Part shown: in pieces, positions 1-7,493 of the stretch
Numbering within the stretch: the first letter of the stretch is position 1
How the letters are laid out: each line of letters starts with the position of its first letter
DNA from: Candidatus Latescibacterota bacterium
GTDB taxonomy: Bacteria; Latescibacterota; UBA2968; GCA-2709665
Reading direction: 5' to 3'
DNA: 21,498 bases
NCBI GenBank assembly: GCA_012271065.1
Contig: JAAXHE010000104.1
Span: 7,411-28,908, forward strand
The notes under the pieces: generated by a model
What the model was told of the DNA's origin: nothing
Database searches by the model: none
The model's input: the letters and a program-made list of their open reading frames with translations, nothing else
Translations under genes and position numbers: made by a program

Positions 1-91
1 AGTCCCATCCTGCGATTCGGCGAGGGCGCGCAAAGCCGTATTTCGACCGCAAGGGCCGGCCGCAGCCCCGATGGGCTTTTTCAACGGGATG
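1..91 (-). repeat. MITE-like dispersed repeat, copy A (cut by window edge)
   Basis: Read on the minus strand, this begins with CATCCCGTTGAAAAAG, a near match to the terminal repeat of the copy at 10438-10583, and continues colinearly with it. A block at 12-31 is identical over 20 bases to 10498-10517, and the CTTGCGGTCGAA core is also shared. The copy runs off the left edge, so its other end is not visible. It lies just downstream of the glycoside hydrolase stop codon. Confidence 0.85.
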
Positions 92-114
92 CTAAAGTGG
101 ATGTCTGCATCCCT

Positions 115-2067
115 TCAATGGAGGTACCGCTCACGCAGGAACCTTGCGATCTCGCGAACGGTTGACTCCGTGCCTCGAATCGCGTCGTGGACCCGATTGT
201 GCCACGGCTCGGGCCCCAGCGTCTCCCGCCAGTGCCGGATCGCGGCGACGTTCGACGCGCCGGCTGCCTCGAGCGACTCAAGCGCCGCCCGAAGCTCCAT
301 CTGAACGTCCGGGTCGGCCAGGTCGCGCGTCGCCACCTTCTCCGCAACGCGATAGACGCCCCGGGCAAGCTCCACGTAGGTCATGACGACGCGAGTCTCG
401 TTGACGCAATCCGGGCTCTCGAATCCTGAAGCGATCTGAATCGCCCGGCGGCACGCGTCGACCTTTCCGTCAAAGGCGTACTCATTCTCGTAATAACGGA
501 ACATGCCCTCGCCGAGATACGGTCGCCGCTTACTCCGTACCATCTCGACCGCCTTTCCCCAGGAATAACAGACCGGAAAGTCAGAATCGTAGACATCGAA
601 CGCCACGGGCCCCAGTCGTTCGGACCAGTCCGCGAACGCCTCGACATCGACGTAGCCTTCCCGGGTTGCCCACGCGGCGGCGAACTCCCGCTCACTTCGT
701 CCTTTCAGGTTCCAGGAATACTCTGCGAGGGCCGCGACGTTGTACCCGCACGTCTCCCTGCCCTTGGTTACCCACGCCATCATTCCGAATGCGCCGCTGT
801 ATTGCCGCCGGATCAGATGGCCAACGTAGTTCCGGATCCGGTGCGGCGAGGACTGCGGCACCTTGAATTCGGGGGTTTCCACCCGCCCGTTGGCATTGAC
901 CGGCACGTCGTAGCTCGCGATCCACCGACCCTGCGACGCGTGGTAATCCAGGAGAGGATTGGCCGTCAGATCTCTGGGCAGATGCAGCACGCGTTCCATT
1001 TCGGCAGCGCAGGCGCGCCCGACCCTTACCTCCGGCGGCAACTCCGCAAGGACGCGGTAGTCCCGCTGCGACGTCGTGGTGGACAGAAAAATGCGAAGAT
1101 CGAATTCGGGAAACCGCGGGCGAATCCGCTTCCAGGCGTTGACAAACGCGCGGGCTTCGAGGACAAACTGCCCAAGCGCCGTGCAGTCGTCACACTCGCA
1201 CTGGGCGGGGCGTTCGGTCAGCCAGCAGCCCACCTCGGATGCGCCCTGGGCGGCGATATCCGCCATCCACTCTTCGAGAATGTCCACCAGCAGGGGATTT
1301 GAGGCGCACGGCGCCCGATGCTGATTGCCCTCCTTGTGGGCGAAGTACCTCCCGGCCAGCGCGCCGTCGCCCTTTCCCGCCAGCTCGGGATAAGCGCGGA
1401 ACAGGCCACGGTCATGCAGAAAATTCAAATGGGTGATGAGCGGCACATAGTTGAAACCGAGCAGACGCGCCTCTTCCATTAGCGCACGATCGATTCGGGC
1501 GCTGTTGGGTTTCCCGCGCACCACCGTCGACAGTTCCGTGGAGTCCATCTTGCCGTAGTTCAATTTCATCGACGCCATCCAGGGTATCCACTCCTCCGGC
1601 ATCGGAAAGTTCCACATGCCCCGTTCGTCCAGGTCCGGCCAATCGGTCACCGAAACGAGCGGAATACGGATGCTGTCGGGCGACAGATTCGGTTCAAGGA
1701 GTTGGCGAAGGGTCTGGGCCCCATACGTTATCCCGCGTTCAGACAAAGCGGCCAGTACCAGACGCCGTCCCTCGGGACGGATCGTGTATGCCTGCCGGCA
1801 ATTCGGCAATCCCTTCAGCCGTTCCGCATCCGGCCCGCTTTCAACGAGCCCGATCGAGATACTGAAAGCGCCGCCGACGGGTTTGGCGCCTTCCTCGCCG
1901 GGACACAGCGCTTCCAACATGGCTGCCGCACTTTTCTCCAACGCACCCGCTCCCGGCCTTAACGCTACCGAAACCGATTCCGGGCGGCATTCAACGTCAC
2001 CCTCGAACGTGATCTCATGTGGAAGCGGCAGCAGATATCGCTTCCATTGCTCGAAGCGATCTTCCAT
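115..2067 (-). CDS. GH20-related glycoside hydrolase (beta-N-acetylhexosaminidase-like, atypical catalytic region)
   Basis: A 650-residue protein without a signal peptide, so probably cytoplasmic. Residues about 15-135 look like the N-terminal GH20 domain 2 (zincin-like fold), ending in the typical RGITYGAQTLRQLL helix. Next comes the entry to a TIM barrel, VTDWPDLDERGMWNF (140-154), the usual GH20 barrel start. The expected GGDE acid/base motif is not found. Where it would be expected there is CWLTERPAQCECDDC (281-295), with a Glu and a C-x-C-x2-C cluster at C290, C292 and C295 that resembles motifs in related uncharacterised hydrolases. It probably acts on a hexosaminide or related glycan, but the substrate is inferred only from the N-terminal domain. 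The gene stands alone, divergent from the dUTPase gene. The ATG at 2067 is preceded by a weak GGTGGATGAGAG ribosome site. Confidence 0.75.
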   Translation of the reverse strand: MEDRFEQWKRYLLPLPHEITFEGDVECRPESVSVALRPGAGALEKSAAAMLEALCPGEEGAKPVGGAFSISIGLVESGPDAERLKGLPNCRQAYTIRPEGRRLVLAALSERGITYGAQTLRQLLEPNLSPDSIRIPLVSVTDWPDLDERGMWNFPMPEEWIPWMASMKLNYGKMDSTELSTVVRGKPNSARIDRALMEEARLLGFNYVPLITHLNFLHDRGLFRAYPELAGKGDGALAGRYFAHKEGNQHRAPCASNPLLVDILEEWMADIAAQGASEVGCWLTERPAQCECDDCTALGQFVLEARAFVNAWKRIRPRFPEFDLRIFLSTTTSQRDYRVLAELPPEVRVGRACAAEMERVLHLPRDLTANPLLDYHASQGRWIASYDVPVNANGRVETPEFKVPQSSPHRIRNYVGHLIRRQYSGAFGMMAWVTKGRETCGYNVAALAEYSWNLKGRSEREFAAAWATREGYVDVEAFADWSERLGPVAFDVYDSDFPVCYSWGKAVEMVRSKRRPYLGEGMFRYYENEYAFDGKVDACRRAIQIASGFESPDCVNETRVVMTYVELARGVYRVAEKVATRDLADPDVQMELRAALESLEAAGASNVAAIRHWRETLGPEPWHNRVHDAIRGTESTVREIARFLRERYLH

Positions 2068-2171
2068 CTCTCATCCACCCTTCGGAACGTGATTCGGCCG
2101 CGCCAGCACTGCGTTTTGCACGCGAACGCGTTGCCGTCTGCAGGCTTCGGTACGCGTTGAATTAACGTTGT

Positions 2172-2202
2172 ATATGATGACAACGAGGCACTGGAAAGTC
2201 AA
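2172..2202 (-). promoter_or_regulatory. Possible promoter of the glycoside hydrolase gene
   Basis: On the minus strand a TTGACT -35-like hexamer (2197-2202) is followed after 19 bases by TCATAT (2172-2177). The spacing is long and the -10 match is modest. It is supported mainly by its position about 105 bases upstream of the ATG and by the AT-rich stretch. Confidence 0.3.
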
Positions 2203-2255
2203 GCTATAACGGCAGTACGCATCGACGGATTTCCGCGTCAAACCCAGGAAAACTG

Positions 2256-2284
2256 TTGACAGCAATCCAGCCGATGGTTAATAT
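2256..2284 (+). promoter_or_regulatory. Sigma70-type promoter for the dUTPase gene
   Basis: A perfect TTGACA -35 box (2256-2261) is followed by a 17-base spacer and TAATAT (2279-2284) as -10. The predicted start of transcription is near 2291, about 20 bases before the inserted repeat copy at 2312-2410, so the repeat would be transcribed as part of the leader. Confidence 0.7.
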
Positions 2285-2311
2285 GGTCTCATCGACAAAC
2301 CGGCCTCCTGA

Positions 2312-2410
2312 CAGCCCGATTGAAGCGTCCTTCCGGGCTGCGGCCGGCCCTTGCGGTCAAAATACTGCGTTGCTCGGCCTCGCCTGCAGAGCGACTTTAT
2401 CCACGGATTG
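2312..2410 (+). repeat. MITE-like dispersed repeat, copy B (short form)
   Basis: The left end CAGCCCGATTGAAGCGTC and right end GACTTTATCCACGGATTG correspond to the inverted ends of the copy at 10438-10583. Internal blocks CTTGCGGTC, ACTGCGTTG and CTGCAGAGCGACTTT (2384-2398) are shared. Compared with that copy it lacks roughly 45 central bases. It lies between a consensus promoter and the dUTPase coding region. Confidence 0.85.
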
Positions 2411-2427
2411 CCAAAGGAATCGCGACG

Positions 2428-2877
2428 CTGGGCGAGCATGTAAAGAAAATTCAGATCAGCAGAGTGGACCCGTCGCTCCCTCTGCCGCGCCATCAGACAC
2501 CCGGCTCGGTCGGATTCGATCTGCTCTGCAGGAAGGACATCGTTGTCCCACCGGGTGAAATCCGTTTGGTCCCGGTCAATCTCATCGTTGCCGTTCCGCC
2601 GGGGTACATGCTCCTGCTTGCGGCCCGAAGCAGCCTGCCGCACAGGAAGGGCCTGATGGTACCGAATGGCGTCGGCATTGTCGATCAGGACTACCGCGGA
2701 CCGAACGATGAGATCCACATCCAGGTCTATAACTTCACAGACAGTCCGGTAAACGTCCGGCGCCGTGAACGGCTCGCGCAGGGGATATTCGTTCGCATCG
2801 TCCAGGCCGACTGGGATGAAGCCGAACACCTCGGGGCAGCCGACCGGGGCGGGTTCGGCAGCACCGGACAAGAGTGA
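2428..2877 (+). CDS. dut: dUTPase (deoxyuridine 5'-triphosphate nucleotidohydrolase)
   Basis: Hydrolyses dUTP to dUMP and pyrophosphate, keeping uracil out of DNA and supplying dUMP for thymidylate synthesis; the family works as a trimer. All five family motifs are seen in order: TPGSVGFDLL, ARSSLPHRKGL, GVGIVDQDYRG with the catalytic Asp, RERLAQGIF, and the C-terminal RGGFGSTGQ that closes over the nucleotide. The start is uncertain. There is no in-frame ATG. The frame opens at TTG 2320, but that lies in repeat copy B. I prefer CTG 2428, which has AAAGGA nine bases upstream and gives 149 residues, the normal family size. ATT 2449 and GTG 2464 are alternatives, although GTG would remove the usual first beta strand (KIQISRVD). 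Ends 250 bases before ispH on the same strand. Confidence 0.88.
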   Translation: MGEHVKKIQISRVDPSLPLPRHQTPGSVGFDLLCRKDIVVPPGEIRLVPVNLIVAVPPGYMLLLAARSSLPHRKGLMVPNGVGIVDQDYRGPNDEIHIQVYNFTDSPVNVRRRERLAQGIFVRIVQADWDEAEHLGAADRGGFGSTGQE

Positions 2878-3044
2878 GAAGCGAAAGCAACAGCCACAAC
2901 GTCTCCGGGCGCGGGGATGCGACGACCTTCAGAAGCTGCATCAAAATTTCCAGCGGTCTTCGCGCGGCTGCAAACGCGTCGGTCTGCGTTGGTCGAATCC
3001 ACCCAGAGAGGCGAGGGGCGCGCAGCCTCGATACATCTAGATAG

Positions 3045-3058
3045 GGGCGAATTCGCCC
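3045..3058. other. Perfect 14-bp palindrome between dut and ispH
   Basis: GGGCGAATTCGCCC is fully self-complementary and sits about 70 bases before the ispH start. It has no loop and no following T tract, so it is not a normal intrinsic terminator. It could be an operator or simply chance. Confidence 0.4.
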
Positions 3059-3128
3059 GCCTGGACCGACACCCTTTCGCTCGCGCTCGGGAGCGCACCG
3101 GGAATTTTGATACTGCTTCTCACCATCT

Positions 3129-4352
3129 ATGGCACGCAAATTCGACATACCCGACTTCTACAAGAGTCCCGTCATTGCGCGCGTGAAGGCGTACAGACAG
3201 ATGCAGGACATGCGCAAACGGGATCTGTCGCCCTCAGTACTCGACTTCGGCCCGGTCCGGTTTCTGCTGGCCCGTCATTTCGGGTTCTGCTTCGGCGTGG
3301 AAAACGCGATCGAAATCGCTTACAAGACGCTCGATGAACACCCGGACCGGCGCATCTATTTCCTTAACGAAATGATTCACAATCCCAACGTCAACAACGA
3401 CCTGAAAGACAGGGGCGTGGAGTTCATATTCGATCCGTACGGAATGCAGCTCATCCCATGGAATTACCTTGCGCCGGAAGACATCGTCGTGGTGCCCGCG
3501 TTCGGCACCACCGTTGAAATCCAGGATGCCCTTGCGTCCCGCGGCATTGACGCCTACACCTACAACACGACCTGCCCCTTTGTGGAGCGGGTCTGGAACC
3601 GGAGCGCCAAACTGGGTGAGTCGGGATTCTCCGTGGTCGTACACGGCAACGATGCCCACCAGGAAACACGCGCTACCTTCTCTCACAGTGTACGAAACGC
3701 GGCGACGGTCGTGGTACTGGATCTCCAGGAGTCACACGTTCTTGCCGACGTCATCCGTGGGGCGGAGGGCCGCGGTGTTTTCTTCGAGCACTTCGGCCAC
3801 AAATGCTCGGAAGGCTTCGATCCGGACCGAGACCTCCAGCGCATCGGAATCGTCAATCAGACGACCATGCTGGCCACCGAAACGCGGCGCATCGCGAAGA
3901 TTCTGCGCGGCGCCCTTGCGGACCGTTACGGAGAAGAAAACATCCAGAAGCACTACGCCGACACTTCGGATACCCTGTGCTACGCAACCAACGAAAACCA
4001 GAACGCGACTTACGTCCTCGTCGAGCAGGAGGCGGACCTGGCGCTGGTCGTCGGCGGATACAACTCCTCCAACACGTCGCACATCGTGGAACTCTGCCTC
4101 GAACGGATGCCCACCTATTTCATCAAAGACGCGGACGAAATCCGTTCGGAATCCCTTATCCGCCACTACAACCTGGAGACAAAAAAAGCCGCCCTTACGA
4201 CGGACTGGCTGCCTGACAAACGCCCCCTGAGCGTTGCGCTGACGTCCGGCGCTTCGTGTCCCGACGCCATTGTCGATGCCGTGCTCCTGCGCGTTCTCTC
4301 CTTTTTCGAACCCACCCGTTCCCTCGACGACGTCCTCGCCTGCTACGCGTGA
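3129..4352 (+). CDS. ispH: 4-hydroxy-3-methylbut-2-enyl diphosphate reductase, long plant/cyanobacterial type
   Basis: Last enzyme of the MEP isoprenoid pathway; it reduces HMBPP to IPP and DMAPP with a 4Fe-4S cluster. The three cluster cysteines are visible: C54 in HFGFCFGVENAI, C149 in YNTTCPFVERVW and C377 in TSGASCPDAIV. Further family marks are NEMIHNPNVN (substrate His H84), HGNDAHQETRAT and SNTSHIVEL. At 407 residues it is about 90 longer than the E. coli type, with an N-terminal extension and inserts. It has PAFG where the E. coli enzyme has a substrate-binding His-Gly pair, as I recall is usual in the plant and cyanobacterial branch. The ATG has no strong ribosome site. It is convergent with the M16 gene pair; the 132 bases between them hold no clear gene. 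Confidence 0.95.
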   Translation: MARKFDIPDFYKSPVIARVKAYRQMQDMRKRDLSPSVLDFGPVRFLLARHFGFCFGVENAIEIAYKTLDEHPDRRIYFLNEMIHNPNVNNDLKDRGVEFIFDPYGMQLIPWNYLAPEDIVVVPAFGTTVEIQDALASRGIDAYTYNTTCPFVERVWNRSAKLGESGFSVVVHGNDAHQETRATFSHSVRNAATVVVLDLQESHVLADVIRGAEGRGVFFEHFGHKCSEGFDPDRDLQRIGIVNQTTMLATETRRIAKILRGALADRYGEENIQKHYADTSDTLCYATNENQNATYVLVEQEADLALVVGGYNSSNTSHIVELCLERMPTYFIKDADEIRSESLIRHYNLETKKAALTTDWLPDKRPLSVALTSGASCPDAIVDAVLLRVLSFFEPTRSLDDVLACYA

Positions 4353-4484
4353 ACGGACGGACCCGAATCACAAGTCCGGCGCCCTGGAAGCCGATCTCTT
4401 CGTTGAAGCCGACATAAACCCACAGGTGCATCTTCTGTCCCGCCACCGCCCCGGACAGGCGTCGCCCAACCGTGACCTCGCCCG

Positions 4485-5717
4485 TCAGATTGACGTCAAC
4501 GGCCCGAGCGCCACCACCGCCGGCTCGCAATGGAGAGGGAAACGCTCCAGGTATTCGGCGATCCGTTTCGGTGTAACGGCGTCGATCTCGGCCAACTCTT
4601 CTTCAAGCGTCTTCAACGGCGTATCCGTACTCAGGCTTCCAACGATCTGTGAGAAACGCCTGAGCCCGTGTTCGCCGCCGACCACCAGCGCTGTCGCCTG
4701 CTTGGTCCTGGACCTGGCGAGGGCATCTCCGTCCACACCCGCCTTCAACTCTTCGATTTCTCTCCGCACGATCTCGAGGACCCGCGGGACGTTTTCCGGG
4801 TCGACGGAGACATACACGTAGAACAGACCGGTATCGCTGAAACCGTAGAAGTCCGCCGAGGCCTCGTCAGCCAGCCCCTTCTGGACAACCGACCAGAACA
4901 GACGGCTGTTGCTGGACGCGCCGAGATAGTGGGCGAGCAGATCCGCGGTCGTCGCCCATTCATCCGAGTCGCGGGGCCCGGGATACGCCATGGCGATATG
5001 CTCGCGGATCACGTTCGGGCGCTCCACCACGCGTGTGGTCGGGTGGAATACAGGTTCCACCTGCTGCCGTATCGCCTTCCGCGGTTCCCATCCGCCGCAA
5101 TGGGTTTCAGCCGCGCGAATCATTGAGTCCCTATCGAATCTGCCGGTAACGACGAGCGTCATATTGTCCGGCGCATATCGCCTGTCGAAATAATCCGCCA
5201 TCTGCTCCCGGGAGATTGATCCGATCGAGTCCTCGGTTCCCAGTACGCTCTGTCCGAGCGGGTGCCCCGCGAAAACCTCCTGAATCAGTTCGTCGATAAT
5301 CAGCGCGTCCGGCCGGTCACGATACATCGCGATCTCTTCCAGGATGACCTTCTTCTCCATGTCGAACTGGTCTTCCGGGATCGTAGGCCGCATCATGTCT
5401 GCAAGGATTTCGGCTGAGCTCTCGGCACGCTCGCTCTGCACCCAGTGAAAATATGCGGCGCCCTCCCACCAGGTATAAGCGTTCCACATTGCGCCAAGGT
5501 CGTCGACGTCCAGACTCAGCTGGCGCCAGTCGCGTTTTTTCGTACCCTTGAAACACATGTGCTCGAGGAAGTGCGACACGCCTGCAAGTTCCGGCGGTTC
5601 GTCGCGCGAGCCGGCGTGTACATAGAATCCGAGCGCCGCCGAGTTGATCCTTGGAATCGACTCGAACACCAGTTGAAGTCCGTTATCGAGCGTATGGGTG
5701 GAAAACGGTGACTGCAT
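4485..5717 (-). CDS. M16B zinc peptidase, catalytic (HxxEH-bearing) subunit
   Basis: A 410-residue insulinase/processing-peptidase family protein. The inverted zinc motif is intact: HFLEH (H49, E52, H53) in GVSHFLEHMCFKGT, with the third ligand at E127/E128 in VILEEIAMY, the normal distance of about 75 residues. The second half has SNSRLFWSVVQKGLADEAS at the place where homologues carry the REKRGLAY motif, so the Arg/Tyr pair that binds substrate appears to be missing. That pair is supplied by the product of the gene 31 bases upstream. The two are inferred to form a heterodimer like mitochondrial processing peptidase and bacterial two-subunit M16B enzymes. There is no signal peptide. The ATG at 5717 has an excellent CAGGAG ribosome site. 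The natural substrate cannot be told from the sequence. Confidence 0.9.
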   Translation of the reverse strand: MQSPFSTHTLDNGLQLVFESIPRINSAALGFYVHAGSRDEPPELAGVSHFLEHMCFKGTKKRDWRQLSLDVDDLGAMWNAYTWWEGAAYFHWVQSERAESSAEILADMMRPTIPEDQFDMEKKVILEEIAMYRDRPDALIIDELIQEVFAGHPLGQSVLGTEDSIGSISREQMADYFDRRYAPDNMTLVVTGRFDRDSMIRAAETHCGGWEPRKAIRQQVEPVFHPTTRVVERPNVIREHIAMAYPGPRDSDEWATTADLLAHYLGASSNSRLFWSVVQKGLADEASADFYGFSDTGLFYVYVSVDPENVPRVLEIVRREIEELKAGVDGDALARSRTKQATALVVGGEHGLRRFSQIVGSLSTDTPLKTLEEELAEIDAVTPKRIAEYLERFPLHCEPAVVALGPLTSI

Positions 5718-5748
5718 TCAAATCTCCTGTGAATCTTCGCCGGACCTG

Positions 5749-6987
5749 CTATGACTTCAATGCCCGGGGCCCAAGGGTCACGATCGTGGAAGGAGACGGC
5801 GGGAAAGCCTCCAGGGAGGCTGGGATCCGGTCCAATGTCACGCCGTCTATTCCCTCCGCAATCTGCTGTATGGAACGCGGTCGCCCATCGATGAACAAAC
5901 CGTCCATCATACTGCCCACGCGACCTTCAGGCAAATCGCCTGACGTGAACAACTGACCCTTCAGGACGGTCTTCGCCCGGTCGAGTTCGGCCTGCGTCAC
6001 ATCCTCCGCGACTCGCCCCAACTCTCTCCGGCATACGGAAAGGGTCTCGTCGGCGCGGTCAGCCGTGGCGCCGGCGTAAAGCGCAATCATGCCGCCGCCG
6101 CGACGGGCGCGATAAGAGGCCGATACGCTGTACGCCAGCCCCCGCTTCTCCCTTACCTCCGTGAACAGCCTGCTGGATCCGCTGCCGGAAAGTACGGTAA
6201 CCGCGAGCTGGGTCGGGTAGAAGAGCGTGTGACCCCGTGGCGCGGACTCGAAGAGCAGACAAATGTGCGCCTGTTCGGACTGTTTGGTATGGTGTACCTC
6301 CCGGTCGGCCACGGAGATCGGCTGTGGAACCGGTGGCGGGGGCCCGGACCTCGTCCAGCCGCCGAACGCCTCGTCAGCCGCCCGGAACATCGCGTCCGTC
6401 TCTAGGCCGCCGGCCACGGAGATCAGAAGTCGCTGCGGGCTGCAGTACCGCCGCCAGAACTCGCGCACGTGTTCCGGGGCGATCGCTGCTATTTTCGGGG
6501 CTTCTCCCAGAGGATTGCGCCCCATCGGATCCCCCAATCCCGCCAGGTAGGTCATATACAGAACCTGGTGGGTCGGATTGTCTTCCAGGCGTTTGAGCTC
6601 TTCCAGTGCTAGCGTTTTCGCCACGTCAACCTGCTCGTCCGGAAAGGATGCGCTGCGAAATACCTCGGCGTAGAGTCTCATGCCCTCCGGGAAATGCCTG
6701 GGCAGGAGCTGGGCCTGGAACTCGGTGAATTCGACGGCCGTCGCCGAGCCGCGGCGCGCGCCCAGGGAATCGAAAGCGTCGTAGATCGAGCGCGCGTCGC
6801 GATTCGGCGTTCCCTTGAGAAGCGTTTCTTCCGCAACCCAGGCCAACCCGAGCCGATCGGCGGGATCGTCCCGCGCTCCGAAGCCGAATCGGAAGGCAAC
6901 AACAACGGATTGGGCGCCGGGCATGGACTCGGCAACGACTTCAATCCCGTTCTTCAAGGTGTGCCGCTGCGGTTCAACGGAATGCAT
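5749..6987 (-). CDS. M16B peptidase-like protein, non-zinc-binding subunit
   Basis: A 412-residue M16 family protein in which HxxEH has become WVAEE (W50 to E54, in LGLAWVAEETLLKGT), so both histidines are gone and zinc cannot be bound normally. It keeps the second-half motif GSSRLFTEVREKRGLAYSV with the Arg/Tyr pair used for substrate binding. It complements the downstream gene at 4485-5717, which has the zinc site but lacks this pair. The start is set at ATG 6987, which has GGAAGG six bases upstream. The frame stays open to 7233, but that extension lies in the promoter region and has no family counterpart. First gene of a two-gene minus-strand operon with a 31-base gap. A periplasmic or cytoplasmic site cannot be decided; no signal peptide is visible from this start. 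Confidence 0.9.
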   Translation of the reverse strand: MHSVEPQRHTLKNGIEVVAESMPGAQSVVVAFRFGFGARDDPADRLGLAWVAEETLLKGTPNRDARSIYDAFDSLGARRGSATAVEFTEFQAQLLPRHFPEGMRLYAEVFRSASFPDEQVDVAKTLALEELKRLEDNPTHQVLYMTYLAGLGDPMGRNPLGEAPKIAAIAPEHVREFWRRYCSPQRLLISVAGGLETDAMFRAADEAFGGWTRSGPPPPVPQPISVADREVHHTKQSEQAHICLLFESAPRGHTLFYPTQLAVTVLSGSGSSRLFTEVREKRGLAYSVSASYRARRGGGMIALYAGATADRADETLSVCRRELGRVAEDVTQAELDRAKTVLKGQLFTSGDLPEGRVGSMMDGLFIDGRPRSIQQIAEGIDGVTLDRIPASLEAFPPSPSTIVTLGPRALKS

Positions 6988-7063
6988 AGTCAACCTTCCA
7001 TGAAAATACCCTAGTGGGAAGCCCGTTTCCACCTGGAGGAGTGCTAATAAACACGGACGACGG

Positions 7064-7090
7064 AATATAGGATACGGAACGTATAGACAA
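7064..7090 (-). promoter_or_regulatory. Possible promoter of the M16 gene pair
   Basis: On the minus strand TTGTCT (7085-7090), a 15-base spacer and TATATT (7064-7069) lie about 75 bases upstream of the ATG at 6987. The -10 is strong, but the spacing is short and an overlapping TTTACT / TATCCT pair is an alternative. Confidence 0.4.
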
Positions 7091-7185
7091 AAGTAAAACA
7101 TGGCGACAATTCGACATTTCCGAACCTGGTCAAGTCCTGGACCCGCGCGGGCCCCGATATATAGCCCCGCAATCCATCTTTCCAC

Positions 7186-7214
7186 TTGACACAGACCCAC
7201 CCATTGTCTAATTT
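7186..7214 (+). promoter_or_regulatory. Promoter of the lysine biosynthesis operon
   Basis: A perfect TTGACA (7186-7191) is followed by TCTAAT (7207-7212, spacer 15) or TAATTT (7209-7214, spacer 17). Either predicts transcription starting near 7219-7222, just before the riboswitch at 7230. This arrangement supports both calls. Confidence 0.65.
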
Positions 7215-7229
7215 GTTTGATTCCGAAAG

Positions 7230-7406
7230 GCAAGGGTAGAGGCGCAGGTTTTCAAGAGTACCCGGTGAATGCGAGGCGAAACCAGCGCACCGGTGAAAGG
7301 GTAAACCTGCCGAAGCCCCGATTCTGTTCCGCCACAGAAAGGGGCTGGTCCAATCGGATAAGATCCGCTGGACTGTCACGGAATGCTCCGTGGAGTGCTC
7401 TCTTGC
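7230..7406 (+). promoter_or_regulatory. Lysine riboswitch (L box)
   Basis: The conserved L-box blocks occur in the right order: GGTAGAGGCGC, TTTCAAGAGTA, GGTGAAAGGGTAA, CTGCCGAAGC, GGGGCTGG, CTGTCACGG and GTGGAGTGCTCTC. The closing P1 helix can form between GCAAGGG (7230-7236) and CTCTTGC (7400-7406), and P5 between CACGG (7377-7381) and CCGTG (7388-7392). These blocks match the B. subtilis lysC leader as I recall it. It is followed by an intrinsic terminator, so lysine binding is expected to stop transcription of dapA and the genes behind it. Confidence 0.93.
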
Positions 7407-7428
7407 GCCATCCATGCTGGAACTTGCA

Positions 7429-7474
7429 CGGCCGGCCTTGCCTCCATCCCCATCGGGAACCGGCTGTTTTTTTT
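7429..7474 (+). terminator. Riboswitch-controlled intrinsic terminator
   Basis: CGGCCGG (7429-7435) pairs with CCGGCTG (7460-7466), including one G-U pair, with a small inner stem TCCC/GGGA, and is followed directly by eight T residues (7467-7474). It lies 23 bases after the riboswitch and 55 bases before the dapA start, as expected for attenuation by the lysine aptamer. Confidence 0.88.
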
Positions 7475-7477
7475 GTT

Positions 7478-7493
7478 ATACCCTGATGGGTAT
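7478..7493 (+). other. Small hairpin in the dapA leader
   Basis: ATACCC (7478-7483) and GGGTAT (7488-7493) form a six-pair stem with a TGAT loop between the attenuator terminator and the dapA ribosome site. No T tract follows. It may have no function of its own or may stabilise the read-through mRNA. Confidence 0.35.

Noticed and set aside
2320..2427. N-terminal extension of the dUTPase from TTG 2320
   Set aside because: Most of it is translated repeat copy B, has no dUTPase counterpart and makes the protein longer than the family norm. It is kept only as an alternative start.
2278..2871. 197-residue minus-strand open frame opposite the dUTPase gene
   Set aside because: It is antisense to a gene with all five dUTPase motifs and has no similarity or ribosome site of its own.
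6988..7233. 82-residue extension of the M16 protein upstream of 6987
   Set aside because: It covers the divergent promoter region, shows no M16 similarity, and the ATG at 6987 has a strong ribosome site.
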